Below are positions 53,301-64,000 of a stretch of DNA of 64,000 nucleotides, in pieces. Numbering within the stretch: position 1 is the stretch's first letter; the number at the start of each line of letters is the position of its first letter. The position numbers and the translations under genes were made by a program. The notes under the pieces are model-generated. The model saw nothing but the letters and a program-made list of their open reading frames with translations, did no database searches and was not told where the DNA came from. Source of the stretch: Morinoia aosen (lineage: Eukaryota > Arthropoda > Malacostraca > Amphipoda > Talitridae); NCBI GenBank assembly GCA_030386875.1, contig CM059574.1, forward strand, positions 6,765,934 through 6,829,933. The letters are read 5' to 3'.

Positions 53301-56300
53301 CGGCAGGTCATTTGTTTTGCATACGTAGTTCGTATGATGGAGAACTTAAGAGTATAGTTGATCTCTGGACATCGCTTGGCTAAAGAAAATTAATGCTTTA
53401 TGAAGTTCAAGACACTCAACTAATAGGCAACGTATGAAATAGGACCTAACTTAAATTATTTTCTTTTTACGGTTTGTTCCTTAGAGAAAGTACTGTTTTT
53501 CAAATTTTTATGACGTTTAGTTTTTGCGATTTATAATAAACTAAGGAGTATAATCGCAGCTTTAGCATAACTAAATGAAGAAAAATTTATGGAAAATACT
53601 AGCACGATTTCCAGAGTAACGAAGGTACGAGATCTCAAAATCCATCACTAATTCTGGATTCGGTTTAAGGAATGAAATAAATAACAAGACTAAGCTTTTT
53701 CAAATATAAATAGAAGTGTCAAATACCGAAATAATGAACATAAGAATTTGAAGTAATTTTTTACTGTTTACATGTAATAGATCTGAATTGCTTTTCTTGA
53801 GTGATGTCTGAATTAAATTTGGGAATGATGTAAGATACTTGAATAAAAATACAAAATATATAGATCAATACAGTGAAGTCAATTTGCATCTACTTTCTAT
53901 AAAATGGTTGCAGGCCTTAAAAACGCAAATAAATCAGATGTGAGCTGCTCGTTATGTATCAAAGTATCTCACCTAAAATTTTCAGCATATCTCCAGAGGT
54001 AAGCCCAGCTAAAGAAATTTCTTGACACCAGCCTTGCGCGAGAGCAGCAGAAAAGCAGCAAAAAATTTCTGTAAAATGAAACGTAAAAGAATTTGATCTA
54101 ATTTAAGAAAACATTTTCCAGCTTTCAAGATGGAGACTCGCCGACGACTCAAGAAGGGATTGGTAGCCAGCGCTCTTTGCTTTCTTTCTGCCGAGTTTCA
54201 CGACGAACTTATATACAGTACATATGCTACAGCCTGCCTGCCTTACTTTTGCTCCCAACTTCTGTTTATTAGGTAAAATTCCAGCTCAAAATGGACGCAA
54301 GTTTGTGGAAAGTCAGCATTTTGCGGTGCAAGTTGCCCTTCCGCGGCTGTTGAAGTTCATTTTCATAGGTCGCAAAAATTGAGCTCATTTGGGGCTCACT
54401 GAAGCGAACGCTGCAGTTTGGTGATCCGAAAACTGTGTGGCTGGAAATGCGACCCGTGCAGAACTCAATCCTTTTTTCTTCATTTCTGACATCGAAGACT
54501 CATGTGTCCTAACCCTATGAGTCTTGATACTTTGATACTTCAGGGAAAAAATCTAGAAAAAGTCCATCAACTCCTAAAATATAATTGTAAAACCTAAATA
54601 GGAACCATTTTAGTCGCAAAAAAATATATTCAGAATTTTTGGGCGCCTATAGTGAAATATTTTCAGAGCGGGGAAATACTTTTCGATGCCAATAAAAGAA
54701 TGCCAAATACCATTCCAAAATATAGACTGTAACTTTGACTAATCAGTACACGAATTACGCTAAGAAAGGCTCTCTAGCATTAGGTGTCCAATATTTTAGA
54801 AAATGTATCATTAATCATTTGACCTAAACTCAATTGATATTCAGTACAAATTGCAGCTGAATTATTTTTGTATTCAAGTAGTTTTGTGCACACTATCTCT
54901 TGAAATTTTGATATCTATTCTAGCATCCCATCCTTATAGTCATATTACCTTAAAATGTTTTTCCTTGCTCTGATGTTGTACCACGGACAGCCCAGGATGT
55001 CCTGCCACGGCGTAGAGCCATGAAAGGACGTTGAAACAATTTCATTCCTTACGCTCTAACGCTTCTGCATTGAGTGTAAAAAGTGAACGAAAGAATTGCG
55101 TTCGGCCGCCCAGTATCATCAGAGTTACATCTTATTTTTTCCAGCTCATTTTTCACAAGCTCCTAAGTTCATTGAAAGTTATTTAAGGCGTTGAAAATTC
55201 CCGCAAATGGCAATTTCTCCTCTAAAGGGAAAAAATCTATATCCTTATTTTAGATCACCATTGAGAGGTAGCGAGGCTTCACGTTGAATTGAACCGTTTA
55301 TTTTAGAACTTTTCTTTTGTCACCTTCATTATTGCTTTCGAACTTTTTTTGCTGTTTTCTTTGGTTAATGGATGAATACCTCTAGTTTCTATGTCGTAAA
55401 AATATTTCTCTGAAAATAAATAATCTGAATACGTCTGATATTTCCTAACACAACAAAAACAAACAATACAATTTACCCACAGTTCATGAGTTACCTTGAC
55501 CTAATTTTACTGCACGGAACGTAAACTTATTTACAACACAACGTTGAAATAACATAATTCACTAACCTCCTTCAATTTGGGCTCAAAATTTAGCCAACAT
55601 ATCATTAGCCTCAAATTTTGCCGGCACAAAACCCTGCCTGCGCCCGCCTAGAAAAATGATTCATTATGGATTCAAGAAAGATGTAGTTTCATTATTAAGA
55701 ATTTTGAGAAGCACGATGCTTTATCCGAAGCAGCGACGTGTTGCGAGACGAGAATTTGAGGACAAATTATGGTAGCATTTTCCTGCATAGCAAGGAGCTG
55801 AATGGAGCCGAGGAGAACCTGATCGGCCTAGTGCGTGATGGTAAGCAGCTCTAGCAGGCTTATGATATCATCATGGGCGTTCAAAATGAATATTTCTTTC
55901 GCTTCTGAAGTTTAAATCTGAGTATTTCTAGATCCTGGAATTTTTTTATGAGAAATGTTCGCAGCGCACAAACTTGGTTGGAGGTCGTTGTGCCCGTGCT
56001 CAGGAAACCAAGATGCTTTAATTGCCGAATGCTGTATATGCTAGGGAGCTGCTCTACAGCACGAAATCTGACATGAGATACTTTGTGGTACAGTTGACTA
56101 TACGAATACTGTATTTTACTTATGACAGCTCATATATATACCCATTGAAGGCATATTCAGGTGTAATCTACCATCCCTGTGAACCAGGCAATCCTCATAC
56201 CTGTTTAAATAGAAGTGAAAGGAATTTCATGATAAACATCGTCAGCCTGTACATCGCCACGGAAAAAAATAAAAATGGGCATGAAACACCACTAAGAAAA

Positions 56301-59300
56301 GTTATAATCATACGCAAATCAGGTGAAAGAGAGAACTTGAGAGGAAAAACTAGTTATTCAGCTTATGGAAGAAGTCCGTCGCCTCCAAAGGCCCCTTGAG
56401 ACCAAAACCTGATACATCTTCGCCTTAGGCGAGCATCGTAAATCTTTCATCATCCTGGGGAGGGACACAATAAGCAGGTTTACAGGCAGGTCGGCTCAAG
56501 GGCCCACCCCAGCTCATGTATGAGGTGCAAATTTACACGCTCTCTGGCTTTGTACCCCGCCAGAGCACGGCGATAGATCTCCATAAGACTGGCGCAATGG
56601 CGATCTCTAGACTGAAACTGCGTGCTAGTCGACTGTTTTTGAATGCCTTATGTGATGCAGTAATTCTTCTAAAATAATGTGAAATGAGAATGCGATTTAC
56701 ATTCAGCATTCAGGTTGGCAATACGATGCACCCCTAATCTTGAAGTCATACCTAAAAAAAATGCTAGATTCTTCAAATACTCTCAGTGATCTGTTGACGT
56801 TCAAACCTCGGAGTAATTATAACTTTGATGGAGTCGTTCTCCACTAATTTATTGTGATTTTGGGGCTTCTGTAAATTTATACAAATAATTAATTTCTTCG
56901 ACCTTGCTGGAACCCTTTCAATTTTTTCCTGTTGTCTCTTGCTCATCGAATTTTGCATGTCTACGATAAGTCAACTGCTAATCACGGGAACAAATTGATC
57001 CTTGACTTGCTAATCAAAAACTTTACTGAGATTAAGTCCTGTCTTTCCTTCACGTAGTGAGGTGATGTTACATGACACTGAAAACTGATCATGGGTAAAT
57101 AGTCCCTTAATTCCGAAGGGACAAAATAAAAACATACATTGATGTTTTCGAATTCCCTCGTCTTGCTCACAAGAACAACATTGCCTCTATTTCCTGAGAA
57201 TTCATTAAATGCTAAACCAATTCCGCAGAGTAAACTCTAACAAACTCAGCGCAGGTGCTCGAACAATATCCCGAAGACGTATTGAAAATTTTGTCGGGCG
57301 AAGCAACAGATCCTGGCGATGAGACTAAGTTGGCCGTATGCCGCGTGCCAATTTTGGTGTCGCTTGAAATTTGGCGACGCGACTCACATCCTTGGCACCA
57401 CATTCCCGGAGGCGGGAATCAGCGATCTCGTCCGCTTGTGCAGTCCAGCGAAGCAAATCCCGGATTAGCTTAGAGTCTAGCGCGTGTTATCGAGCTTAAT
57501 TAGCGAGCTCCGCAGACCAACTGTAATTGACCAAATGACTATTAGTTCGCAGCCAAGTTCTCCGCTGGCAGAGGAGGAAAACTGGAGAATTAATTATTCT
57601 ACTTGAGTGAGTGCGGGGCTCAAATAACAGCTGACGAGAAATTGGTTTTGAACTGAGCGCACTATTTTGAAGTGAACGTATTACATTAATATAGTCCGAG
57701 ATGCACCAAGAGAAATCAAACTGATAATAGTATTTCCGAATTATTGCACATTCAATCACAATGTATTGGTGATGATCAAAGATCACGTGTATTCCTCGTG
57801 TTAATTGAACACTGTATATAGCAGGGCTCAATGTTGATTAGAATTATGGTATCACTTAAATCCAGTATAGTACTAATAAGAGGATCTTTGGAGAATCTCA
57901 CACCCGTGATAAAAAGAAGAATCAACGTAGTGATGCAAATTTACTGGTAAACGTTTCAGAGTACACTGATTCCACGACCAAGGCCGGAAACAGGTAGGAA
58001 AATATATATATAGAGTAATACGTTACATAATTAAGTCAGAAATCTTCAAATCCTCGAAACTAGTTCGAAAGCTAGACGCTGGTCCTTCTGTTCACCCTTT
58101 AAAAACGTAATGCCTGCGGTCAGAACAGCGGGTGATGCTGACAGTCGCAAACTAGTATTTTGATTTGATTGCAAGTGGCGGGCGCGAGAGCTTCTTCACA
58201 GCCGCCCGCGCTGTATTCCTCATGGTCAATATTTTTCTCTGAAGGAAACTTTTTCTTGACTGGGTGTTTGAGATAACTGCGATTCTTTTTCACAGAATCA
58301 ATTAATATGAGCCCAGTTCTAAACTATGATCGCAGAGACCAATGACAAAATATCAGCAAACCTTTCGATTTCAAAAATGCTAACATGTTTATCATACTGT
58401 TTCCAATTTGTAAGAAAGGTTGATATTTATTTGAATATCTCAGACATTTCAACTACTTTGAAGGACTAAATAAAATAATACTGATGTATGTATACATTTG
58501 AGAACGAACAAATATTGAATAATAATCCAAAAATTTATTGAAAATCATTTAGTGAAATTGAATCGATAAATATCGCAAAAGACACTCAAAGAGTTACAAT
58601 ATGCTGGTCATCTGAAGTAACGATCCCTTGCGAGATTCTCTTGTGTGATGTTCTTTTGCACAATTGTGCATGAGACTTCAGTAAAAATTATAATCAGTCA
58701 TGATTTAAATATCACATCGTCCATGATGAAGACCCTCTATCGTTTTCACATCTCAGTGAAATTTTTCTCCCTGTATATGACTCCTCGGTACCACCGAGAA
58801 TGTCCGGGAGCTAGCTTAAATGGTTGAAAAAGTAGCAGATTTTCATGTTCATTCTACAGCCTAATAACAAGAAATTGGACAAGAAATCCTTTTCGCATTT
58901 TCTGTAACTAGCAGAATTTTGGTTGCTTAGAAACCTTTAGACAGCAGCTTATACGTTTTTGACTTTTCCGCTGCTTTCTTTAGTGGCGTGCATCTATTCC
59001 TGAGTACGGGTGAATGGCTTGTTTTGTGAAGTATCTATTTTTCCAACGTCACTCATAGGATCTCTCAATAAATACCACGGGAGTTTTTTGAATTATTAAG
59101 GCAGCAACAACTTCCATTGCAACTCATGGCGGTAAATAATTATGCACTTGATTTTCCTATACAATTGTAACCATATGTGTCGGGCCAGTAGATGAAGTGG
59201 ACACCCATCAACTACAATAGTTTGTAACATAAAGACTCCATGCTTGTCTAGCAGAGAAGAGCAAGTTAGTAACTAGAAGTGACCATAATTATCAACTTTA

Positions 59301-60660
59301 GTGCCATTGAATCCTTTGCACTCAAATGTAGACCACAGAAGAATCAGCACTCTGTGTTCTACATTTCCTTGTGATCCCTCCGCACGACGCTACCTCGTTA
59401 TTGTATGAGGGCTGAAGTAGAAGAATTTCCGTAATAGAGGCCGTGCTTTCACCTGTAATTTCTTGAGAATTTACTCAAATGCTCTTAAGAAATTGCCTCC
59501 TGGACCTATTTATATTGAATGACCTAGTTCATGGAGTAAGTTAAACATAGATTTTAAAACCCGTAGAGTTTTGATGAAAAAACACAAGTTTTGATGAAAC
59601 AACATCACTTGTTTGGATTATCATGGTCTCTGGTGTGGTGAAATGAAACGGACGTGTTTCATGAGGGATGCTGAAAGTTGAAATATTTGCGATAGACAAT
59701 CGCTTAATGTCACATTACAAGATCGTTCTACACACGCAATTAAACAGTCTTTATTCTCTCACCTGGCTTATGTGAGTAGGGCTACCTGATCGTGTTGGGA
59801 TGACATCGGAAAGAAGTAATCAATTGAATTGAAGAAATGCAGTTCATATTTTAATAATTACTCAAGTTTTGACAAATTCACTCAACAGCTTGTGTATTAT
59901 TAAATTTAATCAAATAAAACGCACAGCAATAGGGAAATATTGATCTTACATTACCTGATCGTTTGAATCTGTTTCTGATATAATTTTTCAAAAATTCTGA
60001 TTACAATTTTTGACTACGAATTACTGTTCTCCGACAAACAATAAAATCTAGATAATCAGATGAAAATATTCTACCTTATATCGCATTATGTCTTGAGTGC
60101 GTCGTATTTTCATCATTGCCGTGGAATCCAAGCTGCGATAAATATGTGATTGAGTCAGCTGTATTCCAGAATTGGTTATACAGAAATAATTTAACAATGT
60201 TAAAGACTTTATATTTTCTTTTAGAAATTTACCCTTCCAAGCAAATTAAAATGTAACTAATCAACGTAAGAAGGACCGTAACTTAACAATAAAATTCTCA
60301 CTTCAAGGCCTTCAAGTTTGTATGATGCACGTCAACATTCAGACGAAACTCTTGCTAGCTTTATTTGGGAACGTTCTTAAAATAACCATCATGAACGCGT
60401 TACAGTTTACCACAGTCCGAGTAATTCAACGACTAGAAAGTGTCGCTAAATTCTCTCATCACCAGCGCTAACTACTGTACATTCATTTGACGGAATGTCA
60501 CGTCTCATCAATTCAAACGGAGATTTATTAAAAAGGACAAAGAAGTACACAGCATGTCGTTTCCCCCTGCTGATTTCAGCCAGATCTAATAATTTATGGC
60601 GTTCACAATACGCATAAATACCCGACATTGTCCAACAATTTTTTTAACCTACGTATTTTT
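50393..60660. other. Anonymous AT-rich sequence, no recognisable genes
   Basis: Ten kilobases with no element termini, tandem array or protein motif that I could identify. The longest frame, 125 codons at 56022-56399, and the GC-richer frame at 57255-57473 lack domain motifs and clear splice or start context. Introns or regulatory DNA of an unseen gene are possible. Confidence 0.5.
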
Positions 60661-60955
60661 ATTCTGCCGAAATGAGCTTTACCGGTTCTTGTGCGGCTCG
60701 CAAACGAAGCCTTGTGTCCAAACTGCAGTTGCCAAGGACACCTGAGGGAAATATCGGAAATCATTTGTCACACTGGCAGCGGAGACGACCGGTGCTGGTA
60801 CTTCCCTCGCAAGAAACTGAACGAGGCTCTGCGTTCTTGGGAGCTTGCCTGAGAAGCCTGAAACGTGTACGATGCCCAGTGTGCCTACAATTCTCCCTTG
60901 AGTTGGATGCAAAATTAGATTGCGAAATATATTTTTATTTAGATTTTCGTTAAAT
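60661..60955. other. GC-richer patch with overlapping open frames, unassigned
   Basis: This 300-bp island stands out against AT-rich flanks. Plus frame 60672-60953 is open for 93 codons; another plus frame reads LANEALCPNCSCQGHLREIS then GDDRCWYFPRKK, with several cysteines; the minus strand is also open. I recognise no domain. It might be a decayed or real exon, but I cannot choose a strand or frame. Confidence 0.25.
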
Positions 60956-63900
60956 ATGTTGAGCTGGTAATTTGAGTTACATTACACAATTGTTCACAAT
61001 TAATTGGCTAAATATATGTTTTTACATTATTTGATTTTTGCTCAAACAAAGACTGTAGTTATGAGTTTTTTATTTCGTTTTGCATAAATAGGTCCTTTGA
61101 ATATTGTTCTTTATAAAATGAAAATGTTTACCTTCTCAGCTAGAGATAGTCATGTTTTTTCATAGCTGCTAACGATTTCGACTACAAATTATAAAATTTT
61201 CAGCGTTTAGTTAAGCTACATGGGCTTGTTATGGACTAGTCTCGATCTCCATGTCGAGTACGTTTGTGCTTTATTAAAACGATACAATAACAACACAAGT
61301 ATATCTCGACGTTTGCATTAAAACAACAGTGATGAAGACCTTCCATAACGGCAGTAGCACTGAATGTAACTATCGGATATCATTAAGGAAGCATCAGTTT
61401 GAAAACTTGAGATAAGGAGATAACTTACGCACGAAAATCCTCCTTGCCTTGTCCACAGAAACTGAAAGAAGAGTACGAATAAGCGAGAGGACTGTTTCAA
61501 GCAAGGAACTTTTGCTAGCACCGCAACTATACGAAATCGTAATTTCAATTGGGCGCTGAAGCTTGAATTACACCACTCACACTTCCTTTGGAAAATTTTT
61601 CAAAAATTCACGTTGAAATTAGAATGGTTACCAGTCATTGTGGGCAAAATAAGGTTGTTTGTTTGCTGTCCTGCATAGAAAACCGAGTTCGAAGTTATTT
61701 TCCCCGCATTGTTTGAGCAAATTTGACGTTTTAAATGATTGATGACAATCGATAATATTGAACATTTGCCTCACTGACATTTGAAGTAGCTTTGTAATTT
61801 GATCTATGCTCTAAATTCAAAATCAAATGAAGCATTTGTTGTTTCCTGCATTCCCGTTATTTAAGTTGTTGCTAAATTACCCCTCATTTACATTTGGCAT
61901 AAATGCTCTGGGAGCATAGTACCTCTTTGCGATGCCAATCTGCAAATTACTTTATAATTTGACCTCTCCAGCTGTTGCTGTCGAATAATCCGATATTTCC
62001 TTCACTGGAGCCGCTGCCCTCTGCTCAGCGAGCTCTGGGGCGCAAATGGAGAATTTATGACCCAGTTTAGGCCCCTATTTCTTGCCAGTTACGAAACAGT
62101 GTATCGCTTAACGACCCTCGCCGATGGCACAATGATCAAGAAAACCAAACGACCTAATTTACTCTCCTGAGAAAATGACGCGTGTGTCTGAGGAACCCTC
62201 CTATCAAATAAATAATTTCAATTGTTTTAAGGCGAACGCATGAGATGGTTGAAGCGATCTTATGAACCAGCATTTATTTAAGGAGAAAAAATAGGCGACA
62301 TTTAACCAGATAACATCAGCAACAAAAGTCCAGCAAACAAATTAACTGATTTACGGGCTTGTGGAACACATAAGATAGTAATGCAAACTGCTCTCTGCAA
62401 TCGTTGCCTAAATTTCACAACACAACAACATGCAGGTAATCTCCTGAAGCGGAACGAAATAACGCACACTAACAAAATATTTGAGTTGTCCGACGTCACA
62501 TCTTACGCAAACTCGAACTTTTACGATTGCAAATTTAACGTAGTTATACCAAGATATTCATATCTAGAATACTACGTCAAGTTAGTTGGATAAATAGGGT
62601 CAATTTTACCTGATTAAGAAAAAATTTATACAGCAGAAGATAGTATGTTCTCCTAAGGTATCGACTATTTTCTATTATCATCATAATTCCCATCTAGCTC
62701 GAAATTTACTTTTATTCTCATGGGAACTGAAATCTTGCAAAACGTCATCGATACAATTAGATATTCTGTTTAAAAAGGAGCCGGAAAATGTAACGAAAAT
62801 TATTTGCATCTTAACTAGAATCATAAGCTTGCCAGCCCGAGACTAAGAAGATGACCCACAGCATGTAAACAGCATTCATTTCATTATTTGAATGAGTGAA
62901 CGTCTAACTTTCTTCTCAAAGAGCAGGAATATAGATACATCAACAAAAATGCATGGTTCTCCGTTATTGTATAAAAAAACAATCTCTCCGTAACTGTTGG
63001 AGTGCTACTCTCGTTTTTTCCCTACTGTAGTCAGGATGAGACGAAGATGTTTATGAGGCCTCTCGTTCTTGAGGCCTTATCTCAGTAATCTGAGAGCTTA
63101 ACTTTTAGAACTAGAATTTCACTATAAATTCTCATACTTAATACAGAAGCATTAAAACGATTTCATATCAAATACAAAAATACTTTCCTAATGACCCCTA
63201 GAAGCGTTGATTACTTTACTCTAAAAAGAACAATTATTTCGAGCTCGAAGATTCATTAATGCTTCCTTCATTTTTTCCAACTGAAGATGACAGCCGATCG
63301 GCAGCAGGCTAATGGGCATCCAAGGAACGGATGTCACCTCGTGAAGGATGGATGCTGGTGGCAAACTTCCAAACCCGGAGCCATTTGAACGGCGTCTTCA
63401 TTGATTTCGAAATGAAGAGCCGTGGCCAAATAGACAATGCCAAATTTATCGCCCTTCTTTCAAAGTTCATTCCCTTAAGTGCTGCACCGAAAATGAGAGC
63501 CACGAAAAATTAGAATTGGTTTGAAACAGTTTGGTGTAGCTAATTGCTTATTTAAGATACGCTGTGTTTAGACAAATACAAAACAGAAAAGTGAAGATTA
63601 AGTGAAACGCTAAGAGTGTATTTAGTCCTCTTCATATCTTACTTTCAGTATTGAATAGATTTCAAATATCTGCACAAGTAATATTTTCAGTCACTGTTGA
63701 ATATTCATGAAAATTTTTGAGCAATTTGAAAGGCAGAACTTCACAGTAGGAAATTGTTTAACTATTGTCCTACTGACCTTTCGTAAAAGAATGTTATCTC
63801 ATATAATTGGAGACTTCGCAGAACTATTCAGTTTAAATTTGGTGTTTCATAAACAATGTCATCTGCAGCAATGAATAATGACATTCTATTTCATCACAAA

Positions 63901-64000
63901 ATTCAAAGTATTCCAACATTTGTCACAAACTAAAAATAGTCTCACAACAATGAAAAAATTGTTGTTTATGCTTCGCCCCGACGATGTTGGGAATTAAATA
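60956..64000. other. No recognisable gene
   Basis: AT-rich sequence. A small GC-richer patch at 63,280-63,510 has opposing 60-codon frames and no recognisable motif. Confidence 0.5.

Noticed and set aside
56022-56399. 125-codon plus-strand frame as a host gene
   Set aside because: It has no recognisable domain or codon signature and no promoter or splice support; frames of this length occur by chance in a 64-kb window.
1-64000. tRNA, rRNA and well-known insect microRNA genes
   Set aside because: No T-arm-like GGTTCGAATCC box with a matching A-box, no rRNA-like stretch and no seed-complete copies of common microRNAs were seen by eye; a covariance-model scan would be decisive.

Overview
This window looks like a repeat-dominated stretch of an arthropod, most likely insect, nuclear genome. 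It is AT-rich outside the tandem arrays. I recognise no host protein-coding gene, rRNA or tRNA. Almost everything identifiable is a tandem array or a decayed transposable element: hAT, Tc1/mariner, a TTAA-type element, several non-LTR reverse transcriptases and a Penelope-like element. The phylum is inferred from this mix of families, from (GT)n microsatellites and from CCTAA-like DNA. The species cannot be named from the sequence.

Layout. 1-6749 is about 250 uninterrupted copies of a 27-bp minisatellite that continues off the left edge. A 7,007-bp hAT-like element (6750-13756) with 17-bp terminal inverted repeats and an 8-bp target duplication sits inside it; about four more 27-bp units follow, to 13863. 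Three younger elements are nested in the hAT: a 5'-truncated non-LTR retrotransposon with a 15-bp target duplication (8156-9159) and two TA-flanked mariner-type elements (9268-10040, 11280-11906).

16.2-20.5 kb holds two decayed reverse transcriptase genes. A 25-bp minisatellite has expanded inside the first one (16369-17290), and a 1.64-kb mariner-type element has landed further along it (17737-19373). 23-34 kb is a giant, diverged inverted duplication. Its arms (24301-26866 and 31882-33973) each carry a reverse transcriptase remnant and the start of a Tc1 transposase. Only the left arm has a 477-bp TTAA-flanked insertion, so the right arm is its empty site. Between the arms lie a near-perfect Penelope-like inverted pair encoding GIY-YIG endonuclease (27799-29529) and a second Tc1 pseudogene (29810-30795).

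36.4-38.3 kb holds a hAT-type transposase C-terminus split by a mariner-type element and abutting a further mariner transposase pseudogene whose catalytic residues are lost. 38.8-45.6 kb contains minor tandem arrays (20-bp, 25-bp, GT/CA). From 45.6 to 64 kb I see mostly anonymous AT-rich sequence with only short, unconvincing open frames.

The elements do not form a working pathway. The window reads as a layered insertion record in a recombination- and transposon-prone region. Its most unusual parts are the frame-preserving 27-bp array with its hAT interruption, the array born inside a reverse transcriptase, and the nested inverted structure with the Penelope-like palindrome at its centre.
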